NCBI GenBank assembly: GCA_037783545.1
Contig: JBBELK010000459.1
Span: forward strand, 983,164 to 1,047,163
Source: Henricia sp. BOLD:AAB3569
Taxonomy: Eukaryota; Echinodermata; Asteroidea; Spinulosida; Echinasteridae
Length of the DNA: 64,000 nucleotides
Reading direction: 5' to 3'
A program made the translations under genes and the position numbers. Positions 11,057 through 22,534 of this stretch are shown piece after piece. The first letter of the stretch is position 1; the number at the start of each line of letters is the position of its first letter. The notes beneath the pieces were generated by a model. That model was not told the origin of the DNA and made no database searches. It was given only the letters and a program-made list of their open reading frames with translations.

Positions 11057-12096
11057 ATGGCAAGTGAAGAAGAGGACGTCTGTGATTATGAAGTCAATCT
11101 CACCACTGCACGGGCAAAATATATACTTTCTGTGGACAAATTTGAGCATTTTTATTGGATTTTTGTTGGCGTCATTTACCCCTGTATCATGGTCCTCGGT
11201 ATTGTCACCAATGGAGCCTTTTTCATCGTTGTTCTTCGAGTCCAGCGAATGCACACGGTCATTAACGCTTACCTCGTTAACTTGGCGGTAGCTGATGTCA
11301 TATTCCTAATTACGCGGGTTTCTAAATCAATTGCTATTGCTGGTTTCTTCCCAATTCTTGGTTACCCACCTACCTTTGGCGTAGCTGGCTGTATTTTGCT
11401 TAACTTTGTACTTATCTGCTGCTATTGTGCCTCCATATTCATCGTGACTCTCATCTCCATAGAGAGATTCAGTGCCATCTCACGGCCTTTGCAGCACCAC
11501 GGTTTGAGTAGCATGAAGCGAACTGGTAAATTACTCCTCGGGGCATGGGTCCTATCCATCGTCATGACTGCTCTTTATATGCCAGCCTTCGCAATTACAC
11601 GTACCTACTGCTACCAGTGGCCTGCAGATATGAGCAGCAACAATTTGCCATTTGCCATTATTCGCTGTGTTTCAACTCAAAATATTCCACCGAACTATTT
11701 GACCTACATAAATATCGTCCACATAGCCATTTTCATTGTAGCTCTTGTTATAAACATAGTTAAGTATGCTAAAATTTTGAGGGATGTCAGCTGTCTGGGA
11801 TGGAAAGCGATCAAATGAGGCAGGAGCGAAACCAGGTCTCCACCATGTTGATTGTGAATACTGCAGTCTTCTTCCTCTGCCAGATAGTTTTTCTCTCCAC
11901 GCAAATGCCTTTTTTATTGAGATATTTCATAGATCTAGAGCCCATGTTGTCTCGTGTTCAGGAGAGGAAGCTCCGTGTGGTATCTTTCATGCTTCTTTTG
12001 ATTAATTCAGCTGTTAATCCAATCGTTTACAACATTTTCAGCAAGAGTTACCGCCGAGCTTTTATGGAGGCTTTCGGCTTGCGGAGACCACAGTGA
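11057..12096 (+). pseudogene. GPCR copy C, full length but frameshifted in ICL3
   Basis: Class A GPCR. From the conserved ATG (MASEEEDVCDYE) the first frame covers an N-terminus with an NLT glycosylation site, TM1 with TNGA, TM2 with NLAVAD, TM3 with ERF in place of DRY, TM4 with GAWVLS, an ECL2 cysteine and TM5. It then stops at 11,816-11,818. TM6, TM7 (NPIVY) and the tail continue in another frame from about 11,800 to 12,096. Compared with copy D there is a net loss of 25 bases near 11,780 in the third intracellular loop, which explains the shift. The gap is too small for an intron. The ATG was chosen because copy E keeps the same ATG and only weakly conserved sequence precedes it. The nearest look is a TRH/neuromedin-U-type peptide receptor; the ligand is unknown. 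Confidence 0.85.
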
Positions 12097-12974
12097 GCCC
12101 ACATTCATCCCAGACTCCGATAACCAATGACAACCTTCTCTTGAAAACCCACCACAGCCGAGGGACCATCCAGAACATGAAGTGTACGTTTTGCGTTGCT
12201 GTCAAACGGTCCCAGTTTGTTGTTATGATATGCACCGTTTTGTTTAACAACCACACAAACTGTATCGTATTTGTCCACAATGGGTGCTTAACATCACTGG
12301 ATAGCCACGCACGTTATCTCACAAGTGTATGACTGTACTGTTTGGAACGAACCGTCAAAGGTTTGGTTGTTGTTGATGAGTGTCGGCAGTCGCTGCAGAG
12401 CGTGGCACAGAAACGACGCCGAATTGTTGACTTTATCGCATGAATAACTATTGATTCCGAGACTTGTGTTTCAAGGTTGTCCTCACGAAATCTTGTGAAA
12501 ATGCTCGCTAAAGCTCGCATAAACTGGACATTCCCCATGAAAACAGTGAACCATTAACTTTTGTCCACTGGAACCTACGTTTCAGAGTCTGACTGTATAG
12601 GGCTCAATTGTTGTAAAAAAGGTGGGGGGAAAATGGACAGTAAGGTTTGGGACTTGTATGTGGCAGATATCAGAAATACGATTTGCTTGTGAAATATTGA
12701 AAATACTGTATTGCATTGTATAGACCATGTGCCGACTGTGTAAATTTGAGTGGGTTTGCCCTGGATAATGGAATATACTTTGCATTAGATATACGGCTAA
12801 AACAAAAATCAAAATTATACTTTGACCAAAAGGTCAAGGAGGCCGAGAGGTGTAACACATTTTATCGGTCAGTAGCATGTATGAACACCTCTTGTGGCAA
12901 GGGTGACTGCACCAGCCTCCGCAAGAGCCACTAAGGCAGGGTGCGCCACTCTGCCTAAAATGCACCTCGAGAAC
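12097..12974. repeat. Duplicated 3' flank of the GPCR unit (copy C)
   Basis: Near-identical to 307-1,100 and 7,007-7,650. It is broken at 12,975 by a Mutator-like element that is absent from copy B. Confidence 0.7.
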
Positions 12975-13628
12975 TAGCCCAGGTTGGACGTCGTCTTCAT
13001 TGCATTACGAGTGACGTCCAGGTCACGATGTCTCAAAATAGGGGGATTGAAACTTGCACATAATTTGTTGAGCTATTTTACCTTTTAGTGGACGTCGAAT
13101 TGATGTCCGTATATCCTTGGCGTCTTCATTTACAGGAACGAAAGGTTTAAAAACCATGTACACCAAATTTGACGAAAATATGCTGTATTTTAAGCACGAA
13201 CCAACGTTAAATTCCAGGAAAAGCTGCCGGTATCATCAACTTTGGATAAGCGCGTGCCACGCAATTCCATTCACGCGCGCAGGACTTGCTTATGAGCGAG
13301 CGGGTAGAACAAAAAACGCATTGCGTGTTTCGAGCCGGCTATATATCTTATGTGTTGGGAAAATTTGTGCACACTTAGTGCACGTTTTAGCGTGACTTTT
13401 CACCATTTTCCTCCGGATTATGCATTTTGGTGCTTTGTAGAGGATTTCAAAACCCAGCAATCCCAGAGATTAGGACACGTGGAACTTTGTTAGCACATTG
13501 CCGGCTTCCAGCACAAGGTACAAATGTTGATTTTTTCTGTTACAAAAATTGTCACCCTGTTTTTGGAACTTCATATCCTGGACTCCGTATCCCCATGTAG
13601 TATGCGGTACGGAGTCCAACCTGGGCTA
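12975..13628. mobile_element. Mutator-like non-autonomous element, 9-bp target duplication
   Basis: The ends are perfect inverted repeats (TAGCCCAGGTTGGAC and GTCCAACCTGGGCTA), flanked by direct repeats CTCGAGAAC at 12,966-12,974 and 13,629-13,637. Copy B has the single, uninterrupted CTCGAAAAC site at about 7,642. A nine-base duplication is typical of Mutator-type elements. No transposase frame is seen in its 654 bases. Confidence 0.82.
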
Positions 13629-13637
13629 CTCGAGAAC

Positions 13638-14380
13638 CTGCACTTCTAGGGCTGTTTGGGAAACGTGTGACTCCAGAAGTCAGTTTATCCCACGCAGGTT
13701 TAATTAGGTTGAAAAGTCAACAAAATTATGTTTGCGATGTTTGTGTATTTAAAATACTGCCCTGGTTTCAAACACTTTTTGAGTCTGGAGCAGTGATAAA
13801 AATCAGTGGGTGTATATAGCTGTACATACTTACAGAGCATAATTTCGTTGGTGACACCACAAAGTGACACGCAGTAGCACTTACGTGCGTATCTCGAGTA
13901 AAAAATGACATCTGGATGTAAATTGTGTTTTCACAAACTGACACCCAAGTACTTTATGTGTGTCTGAATGTGTATGTTTTAATTTTGTTTTCTTGCATAA
14001 ATTCAATGCCTACTTGCGTGTCAGTTTGTGAAAACCGAAATTCGTGTGTTGCAAGTCTAGTCTAAGAAGTGCGCGCGCACTCAAAATTCAGTTTTTGAGA
14101 ACTTGTGTCCCCCACTGTGCGTTTTTCACAAACTGTAACTGAAGTGCACTTGGGTGTCACTTCGTGATGTCAGCAACAAATTTGTCCTAGATTTTGTCAA
14201 TATTCAGCAATTGCATGAAAGTAAATTTATTATGTTTTGGCCATTGAGGATTGAGGGGGGAAAACAACAAATCCGCCATCGAAATAAAAAAAAAATTCAA
14301 AAAAAGAAGGTAAAAAAGCACCAAAAACCTCAATCAACTCAATTGATTCATTAACTTTTACTGTTCATTTCTGTTCATTA
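13638..14380. repeat. GPCR-unit flank continued (matches copy B 7,651-8,030)
   Basis: The order of sequence follows copy B, with an extra 60-70 bases near 13,767 and further extra sequence near 14,060-14,330. I see no gene. Confidence 0.55.
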
Positions 14381-15340
14381 ATGGCCCGGTCACACATAGA
14401 CGACGCACGGCCCGCGCACTGAAAATTCAGCAAAAAATGGAAAATAGGATCAGTGCATCGTTGTGCGCCCAACTTTTGTCAGGATTTGGGAGAGGCTAGC
14501 GAGCTGACACCGAATGCATAGCGTATTGCTGAGGCGCTGCGCGTATACTGGGCGCATACAAAGCGCATACAGACCGTATACAGAGCGCACATGTCAACAA
14601 CCCCAACGAATGCATCACGTGTTGCTAGCGTGTGGGACGAATGGCCAGCGCATGCACCGCTCGCTCAACGCACAGCCCGCGAACGGCAGCGGTCACGTGA
14701 CTGTGCCTATAAAAAGCGTCGGCTCGTAGATCGTATTTCATCTTCTGAGTTGGTTCTTCTAGACACGATCAGTAGGAACCTCTGTCATCACCCATGAGGG
14801 TCGGAGGAGAAGTGATGATAGGAGGTGGTGCGGGACCCGCTTATTTACCCTATGACTACACGCTACGTACACGCCAGGTATACACTAGGAACACGCAAGA
14901 AGAACGTTGGGTGCGTTAGAGACCCGTTCAGCACGCTCATATTCGCCGCATGTTCGCTGGGCATGCGTTTGAAGCACGCTAGGTTTGCGCTAGGTGTGCA
15001 CTAGGCGTCCGCTAGACCTCAGCCGCCGAACTTACAACGAATACACAGCGTGTGCTCCGCGTATGTCTGGCGTTGGTCTAGCGCGCTCTGCGAGTGTCTG
15101 GCGTCCTTTTGACGTGTACATTTATGCGTCGAGCTCCGCGCACATTTTTGTGCATGCACAAAAAATCCCAACGCACACAGCGAATGACGTCGTATGCATA
15201 ACGTTGGTCCAACGCGCTCGACGAACGAGTAACGCATAATGACGCACACCTAGCGAACGACAACGCACTGGCCAAAATTGCAAGTTTTCAATGCGCGGGC
15301 CATGCGTCCCTCGTGCGTCGTCTATGTGTGACCGGGCCAT
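14381..15340. mobile_element. GC-rich DNA transposon, 960 bp, absent from block A
   Basis: The inverted ends are ATGGCCCGGTCACACATAG and its complement. The interior is much richer in CG and GCGC/GCGT words than the surroundings and contains many imperfect short repeats (GCGCATAC, CGCTAG). Block A reads uninterrupted across the site at about 1,158. Target duplication is very short or ambiguous. No long open frame is convincing. Confidence 0.75.
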
Positions 15341-16140
15341 AAGAGGATAATTATGCAAAATGCACGACACATTTACTCAATTTTTTTAGTATTTACTCAT
15401 TTTTTTCAGTATTTACTGAAGTATTTTAGAAGGAGTTTAATTGACATCCGCCAAGCTCCTTCTGTCAGTAAATTCAAGTCACAGATTAAGACGCACCTTT
15501 TTATTGAGAATTACCAGTCTTTATGCTTTTGAGTACTTTTGAGTATATTTAAGTATTCAAGTATTATTTTATTTTGTTACTACTTGTCTTTTAAATTTTG
15601 CTTTTAACTCTTTCAGTGCCGATTGTTAATATTTAAATATTTTTTGCATTTTTTTGTAATTTTTTGAATTTAAATTAATTCATGCACAAAGGTTGGCATG
15701 TTGGAAAGAAAAACGATACAATCGAGATCGTACATGAACATATAATAGATTGTACATGTACGACCTTTGCACTGAAAGGGTTCATTTTGTGGTTTTAACC
15801 ATGTATGTTTTAACCATGTAAGATTTACTATTATTCACTGGATGCAGTGAAAAGGAACTTGGCTCCACCGGGATTCGAACCGCGGACCTTCTGCCTAACG
15901 TACAGACGCTCTACCAATTGAGCTATAGAGGTGGTCTCAAATCAAAAACACATATGGACTGGCATAATTTCCCTCGGGGAAATGAGACCCACTTGTGGTC
16001 ACTCACAGTCCCTCGTAGACTGGTTCCCGTCCACATATTCACATAGGATGAATATGAGGACCGGTAAAGGGTGCTTCATCTTGATCTGTGATTAGTCGTC
16101 TTTGCGCGTGCGCATTGTGTGCTTTATATTTTAAAAATTG
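15341..16140. repeat. GPCR-unit flank, block C (matches 1,158-2,045)
   Basis: It is collinear with block A, including the LINE-like tail near 15,430 and the tRNA-like sequence. No gene. Confidence 0.6.
15860..15932 (-). tRNA. tRNA-like relic, paralogue of 1,761-1,833
   Basis: It has the same box A, anticodon loop and box B as the block A copy. Its 5' acceptor strand (ACCTCTA) no longer pairs with the 3' strand, so it cannot fold as a proper tRNA. It arose by duplication of the block. Confidence 0.45.
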
Positions 16141-17253
16141 ACGAAGCTCTTTGTTTTAGACAATTGTTTATTTACATTTGGCTATGTTCGAAACGCACGG
16201 CCGGATTACAAATGCCAATGCAAAATATACGCCCTTACTAAAAAAATAACCATGTGACCACGGGCAGATTTCTGCCCGTCATGGCTGCCCTTTACCGATA
16301 CTTATATTTTCGCAATAAGCAATCGGATCGGGAACCAATCTAACTTGGCCCTGGATGGGAAGTACCAATGCTTGAGCACCCAGGTCAGCTTGGTAACATA
16401 ATTTATTCAGATATTTAAATCATAAATTAGTCAAACATGTCATTGTGAAATATTGAAAATACTAGTATTGCATTGTATACTTGTGTACAATTTAAGTGGG
16501 TTTGCCCACAATATTAACAATGGAATACAGTTGCATTGGCATATTGCTACATACATGTATATTGACCCTTCAACAATGGCCATTCGGGTGTGTTTGTATA
16601 CAAATAACGAATGTTTATGAGAGCAATAGTACCTGCAGATTCAATGTCTATTCCATGAGGCGAAGCTATAAGTAGAACATTGAATCTGTCAATTTGAAAT
16701 ATTCATTATTTGTTTTATAAAACACCAGAATAAATTTCCGTCATCCCAACTTGCAAATTAGCGTTGAATTGCCCGCCATTTGTGTCTGGTGAGCAGCTCG
16801 CGAAGAACATGCTCCACTTTAACACGCAACGTGTAGTTCGAGGGGATAACGCACGGCAGCCAACCATCCGGCCATCCACAGCCTTGCCTACTTTTTGCGT
16901 GCAACGCACGTCATACAACGATACGTGACCGATAACGTACCAATCAGATAACAGGGATATATTCTGGTGTTTTATAAACATTAATTAATTAATAAATCCA
17001 CTTCGCGACTATAGCTGCATATGCAGTTCTGAGTGTGAGTGTCTTGGGGGCGGTTATACAGAATTAGTCCATGAATTAGACCTGGGCAGAGCTGGTCACT
17101 ATTATCTTGTTGGCTTGGGGTCAAGTAAGTTTTTGGTTTTTTGACCTGTGACTTGACTCTGGAGAAAATGACTTGTGACATGGACTTGGGAAATAAGATG
17201 GATTTAGGACTTGAAATAAAAACTAGTCATCAAGTCTCCAGCCCCAGAGACAT
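16141..17253. repeat. Non-coding block C sequence with AAGTC-type repeats
   Basis: It matches block A 2,045-2,662 at its ends but carries extra sequence at about 16,345-16,815. The extra part includes a copy of the CTGGATGGGAAGTACCAATG repeat also seen in the tandem array at 23,034-23,440. The AAGTC repeat occupies 17,085-17,245. No gene seen. Confidence 0.5.
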
Positions 17254-17626
17254 TTGTTGTACAACGAATTGAGTTCAAAATTCTTCTGACAGTTTTTCAT
17301 ATTGTACATGGCTCTCCACCAGCATATAACAGCAGTATAATTAAATTACAGCAACATGGCGCTCGTTACCTCCGCTCTTCCAGTGGTTGCCAGCTGACAG
17401 TTCCACGTACCACCAACACATAGGGAGATAGATCATTTTTACATGCTGGTCCATTCCTGTGGAACAAACTTCCTCAGACCATCCGTTCATTCACAAATCT
17501 CTGTGATTTTAAGAGTGCACTCAAAACACACATGTTTAACCTTCTTTTGTTAGTCTAAGTATTCTGTTTCATTGTTATGCGCCATGAGCGTCATTTATGA
17601 CGGATACCGGCGCAGTATAAATGTTC

Positions 17627-17656
<30 letters not shown>
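17254..17656 (+). mobile_element. 5'-truncated CR1/Jockey-type LINE, 3' end
   Basis: The frame from about 17,265 reads RIEFKILLTVFHIVHG, then SPPAYNSSIIKLQQHGARYL, GDRSFLHAGPFLWNKLPQ and FKSALKTHMFNLL. That is the familiar C-terminal end of a CR1/Jockey-type reverse transcriptase, with one in-frame stop after the TTNT residues. A short 3' UTR follows (GGCGCAGTATAAAT) with a (TTA)n tail at about 17,628-17,656. Block A reads straight across at about 2,670, giving the empty site. Only the last roughly 100 codons are present. Confidence 0.85.
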
Positions 17657-17658
<2 letters not shown>

Positions 17659-17817
17659 GTATACTGCCTAACCAAAACTGGTAGTGCAATCTCCCGCTCC
17701 AGAGGAATAAATTAGAAAATGCCTAGCCATCGCGAAGTGGTTATAATTATAGCCATGAAAGGTTTGCTTAAATTAGCGATCGATGCACAGAGTACATGTA
17801 CATGTAAAAGCAGATTT

Positions 17818-19021
17818 ATTAACAGTGTCCATATAACCTGATTGATCTACTAATCACCACATGTAATTAGTCTGTTCGCAAAAGAAAATAAGTTTTATGT
17901 CTTTCGCTAAATGAAATGATGATTGCATTTCAAGGAATATAACTCAAGGAATATTAACGGTGTCCATATAACCTGATTGATCTACTAATCACCACATGTA
18001 ATTAGTCTGTTCGCAAAAGAAAATAAGTTTTATGTCTTTTGCTAAATGAAATGATGATTGCATTTCAAGGAATATAACTCAAGGAATATTAACGGTGTCC
18101 ATATAACCTGATTGATCTACTAATCACCACATGTAATTAGTCTGTTCGCAAAAGAAAATAAGTTTTATGTCTTTCGCTAAATGAAATGATGATTGCATTT
18201 CAAGGAATATAACTCAAGGAATATTAACAGTGTCCATATAACCTGATTGATCTACTAATCACCACATGTAATTAGTCTGTTCGCAAAAGAAAATAAGTTT
18301 TATGTCTTTCGCTAAATGAAATGATGATTGCATTTCAAGGAATATAACTCAAGGAATATTAACAGTGTCCATATAACCTGATTGATCTACTAATCACCAC
18401 ATGTAATTAGTCTGTTCGCAAAAGAAAATAAGTTTTATGTCTTTCGCTAAATGAAATGATGATTGCATTTCAAGGAATATAACTCAAGGAATATTAACAG
18501 TGTCCATAACCTGATTGATCTACTAATCACCACATGTAATTAGTCTGTTCGCAAAAGAAAATAAGTTTTATGTCTTTCGCTAAATGAAATGATGATTGCA
18601 TTTCAAGGAATATAACTCAAGGAATATTAACAGTGTCCATATAACCTGATTGATCTACTAATCACCACATGTAATTAGTCTGTTCGCAAAAGAAAATAAG
18701 TTTTATGTCTTTCGCTAAATGAAATGATGATTGCATTTCAAGGAATATAACTCAAGGAATATTAACGGTGTCCATATAACCTGATTGATCTACTAATCAC
18801 CACATGTAATTAGTCTGTTCGCAAAAGAAAATAAGTTTTATGTCTTTCGCTAAATGAAATGATGATTGCATTTCAAGGAATATAACTCAAGGAATATTAA
18901 CGGTGTCCATATAACCTGATTGATCTACTAATCACCACATGTAATTAGTCTGTTCGCAAAAGAAAATAAGTTTTATGTCTTTCGCTAAATGAAATGATGA
19001 TTGCATTTCAAGGAATATAAC
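17818..19021. repeat. Minisatellite, about nine 135-bp units from the GPCR promoter region
   Basis: Each unit runs from TTAACAGTGTCCAT through CCTGATTGATCTACTAATCA to TTTCAAGGAATATAACTC. Units are almost identical, with alternation of AACAG/AACGG. Block A has a single unit at 2,822-2,945, and the 5' regions of copies C and E carry a divergent single unit at the corresponding upstream position. The unit therefore comes from promoter-proximal sequence and was amplified recently in block C. Confidence 0.92.
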
Positions 19022-19542
19022 TCTCTCCCCCCACTACGAATTTCCCACTATTTGTCATTTACACAGCTCATATACGTCCTCAGCTGTCTTTGGTCATTTT
19101 CAAATTACCAGCCCATCTCAATTTATGTTTATTATAATAACAATTCTTTCTTTTCAAGATACGGTCTTTGTGTACATGTATATAGCACATAATCACAAAC
19201 CACTGGAAACTGCCACTAGATAACTCATATATTCAGTTGCCAAATATGTAATTACGGTCCTCTCAAACTAATCAAGCGAATCATTCGAACGCCCTTGCAT
19301 ATAAAATATTTAAACAAAGCCAATAACTATGACAGAAGCTAATGGATCATGCCGTGTATTCCCATTTTGTCTGGGAGGTTCCACTCGTCTGGTATATATT
19401 CCTTAATTACTGCTCAGACTTAATGGAGGCGTACGTGTCACATGCACGATTCAGTTAACAAATAATTGCAACCATAATCTGCATAATGTTGAGTGTACTT
19501 GTCCAAAATGTATTGCGGTGTAACTCGAATAGCGAAATGCCT

Positions 19543-20032
19543 TTAACACCGTGTTTACACTCGAATCGGCAAAGGTGGATACAGATCCAGCATTTTTATT
19601 GTGACCACAAAACTCATTTGCCGCGTTTACACTACACCCCAAATCGCTTCAGCTCGCTTTAGAAACCACAAAAGTCACCACTAAATGTAACTGCAGCGCA
19701 TGCGTGAGCTGTTACTGCACTAGTGCCAGATTGGTCGATAAAATCTACTACACTGCGGGCACCACCCCAAGGACACTCAAATTGCCGAATCTGTATTCGG
19801 GTAGCGTTTACACTACAAGCGACCTTGACGATTGCAGGGTTCAACCTCGTAATTGCGGGGTTCAACCCAACCCAAAGGTGACTTGAAAAAGGCGAATCAG
19901 ACCCGGGTCTGATCCGCCTTTTTTCAATTCACCTTTTGCGTTTACACTTAGTGCCTACCCGGTTTCAACTCCCTTTTTTGGAAATTGCGGAGTTCGATTC
20001 GGCAAAGGCGAATTTAGTGTAAACGGGGTGTA
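19543..20032. mobile_element. MITE with ACACCGTGTTTACACT ends, 490 bp
   Basis: The inverted ends are ACACCGTGTTTACACT and AGTGTAAACGGGGTGT. Inside are further internal palindromes (CAAATTCGCC-type, and a hairpin of GGCGAATCAGACCCGGGTC near 19,892). Block A has the unbroken site at about 4,231. No coding sequence. Confidence 0.78.
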
Positions 20033-20231
20033 AGGCCGCCGTAAACTATTACATAATGTTTGTATTTCCTGGGTTTTTCCCTCATCCGTTGTTTTATGCA
20101 TGTATACACAAATGCTATCTGACGATAACCACCTTACAAAATCAAATGACGTTTGAAGGAATGAATTAAGTTCCTCTCTTGTGTGTGAACTCCACACTCA
20201 TGGGCAAATGCCTACGAGTTCACATTTAAAG

Positions 20232-20445
20232 TTTTGCTTAATCCAAAATTTGTTTGCTTCATAAAAATGGGTTTTTAGCAAAATCTTATGTGATGTGTAT
20301 TATAATTGACGTGTGTTCTGCTATTCTTACTAAAAACACAAGTTGATATACAATTTTGACTATTAACCCATTTTTATAAAGCAAACAAATGTTGGATTAA
20401 GCAAATATTTTTGCTAAACAGCTTTATGAAATTGGCCCAAGGATA
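20232..20445. mobile_element. Shortened copy of the GGCCAATTTCATAAAGC MITE
   Basis: This is the block C version of 4,671-4,916, with its left arm deleted together with adjoining flank. The right arm (TTGCTAAACAGCTTTATG) is intact. Confidence 0.65.
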
Positions 20446-21213
20446 GTTCGTACCTCGATAGAAAAATGCAAGTTTTTAAAACCATTATATAAGGCACAAA
20501 TATTGGTCCAATTGCTTTTTTTAACCTTTGCGTCTCTACTTTGGCGTTAAAATGTGTTGAATTTTTATGCCAAGTTTCGAGACGTTCAAAGATACTTTTT
20601 GTACGTACGCATGATGCATGCACCTAGTGGTTCTGAGCTACAGCAATTTGAATGTCTTCATGGAGGGTCGAAAACAAATTATACAAAGGCATGCATGCCG
20701 AATCGTAGTTGATTTAATTTGTGATTTCTAAAAACAAAATATAGGATAAATCTATAATAAACGACTAGTGTTTAATTTTAGAGCGTTATAATATTGAAGA
20801 AACTTTACATGGGGTTTTCAATTTAAAGTCATGCGAAAAACAATATGTTCAATAGAAAAAGAAATGTCATAAAAAAACGTGTATTTTTTCGTCCAACAGT
20901 AGATTAATATTTTACAGTTGTCATCAAATTACAAGCATATCGCGAAATGTACTGGTGCGCAAGCGATTTTTATTGCATTCATTAACATTTTATTAAATTT
21001 GCAGTCACTACTGGAAGTCTCTCCCACGGTGTTGCTATCTGGCGTTTTAGTAGAAACGTTTTAGCAAAGCCTGTTTTTAGTCGAGAATCGATTAAATTTT
21101 GTAAAAGCATTAATCCGGTTAAACAGATAATAATAATCTGTTGTCTCGCAGCGACTCTTAAGATCAACATTTTAATGGTAGATAAGATTGAATCTCTCCT
21201 CCATACTCTGTAA
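20446..21213. other. Non-coding spacer, duplicate of 4,917-5,718
   Basis: No gene seen. It ends at the junction where receptor copy D begins. Confidence 0.6.
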
Positions 21214-21903
21214 ACTCATTGTTGTTCTTCGAGTCAAGCGAATGCGCACGGTCATTAACGCTTACCTTGTTATAACTTGGTGGTAGCTGATGTCATATAC
21301 CTAATTACGCTTGTTTCTAACGAACTTGTTGTTACTGGTTTCTTCCCAATTTGTGGTTACCCACCTACCCTTGGCGTAGCTGGCTGTATTTTGCTTAACT
21401 TTGTACTTATCTGCAGCTATTCTGCCTCCATATTCATCGTGACTCTCATCTCTATAGAGAGATTCAGTGCCATCTCACGGCCTTTGCAGCACCACGGTTT
21501 GAGTAGCATGAAGCGAACTGGTAAATTACTCCTCGGGGCATGGGTCCTATCCATCATTATGACTGGTCTTTATATACCAGTCCACGCAAATACATGTACC
21601 TACTGCTACCAGTGGCCTGCAGATATGAGCAGCAACAATTTGCCATTTGCCGTTATTCGCTGTGTTTCAACTCAAAATATTCCACCGAACTATTTGATCT
21701 ACATGAATATCGTCCACATAGCCATTTTCATTGTAGCCCTTGTTATAAACATAGTTAAGTATGCTAAAATTTTGAAAATAATACACAGGAGAGTTTGTCG
21801 GGGACGACAGCTGTCTGCGATGGAAAGCAATCAAATGAGGCATGAGCGAAACCAGGTCGTCACCATGTTGATTGTGAATACTGCAGTCTTCTTCCTCTGC
21901 TAG
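21214..21903 (+). pseudogene. GPCR copy D, truncated at both ends (end of TM1 to start of TM6)
   Basis: Homology begins in the codons for VVLRVQRM at the end of TM1. There is a two-base insertion near 21,270 (CTTGTTATAACTTGG against CTCGTTAACTTGG in copy C). It then reads cleanly through TM2-TM5 and a full ICL3 (KIIHRRVCRGRQLSAMESNQ) into TM6, and stops at 21,901-21,903. TM7 is missing; the following 70 bases are unrelated. This copy shows what ICL3 looked like before the loss seen in copy C. Confidence 0.85.
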
Positions 21904-22253
21904 GAATTTGCAAAAAGTTTCACTGCATGGCTCTTGTTGAGCTTCTTAATTGTTTATTTCAAAATTGATGAGCCTGCATCTTTAATAGCTATGAAGGGTT
22001 TGCTTATAATATGTAACAGTATCATTGTCCTGTGCATAGTACATGCATGTAAAAACAAATTAACACCTGTCCATAACCTGATTGATCTGCAAATAACCAC
22101 ATGAATTAATCTGTCTGCAAAGAAAATCATGCTTCAATGGAGACATTAATAGGTTACGTGTCATTTACTAAATAAAATTAAATTATATCAAAGAATGATG
22201 ATTGCGTTTCAAGAAATATAACTCCCCCATCAGGTTTATGAGTTGAGATATAG

Positions 22254-22260
22254 TATATAA
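22254..22260 (+). promoter_or_regulatory. TATA box of GPCR copy E
   Basis: TATATAA in the same sequence context as for copy C (10,780), 281 bases before the ATG at 22,535. The whole 5' region from about 21,972 is a duplicate of that of copy C. Confidence 0.55.
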
Positions 22261-22534
22261 GCAGCGATATCATTTGCTGTGTTATCAGTTGACAGTGGTT
22301 GCCAGCTAGTGAACGACTGCAAATTGAATTTGTGTACAGAGCTTTACGGATTTGATTGCAAGCCTGTGGTTCAGCGCTTATACGGACACTCTAACCAATT
22401 TGAGCCACCCAGTGCTAGGTTGGTTAAGTCTCAAAGCTGCAAAATATCTTTGCTTGTGGAGAGACTGCAAGTTGTGAGAGATCGACTGCACGTTTGGCCT
22501 GACATTTTGACAAGTTGACTTGAGTGCGCATAAA

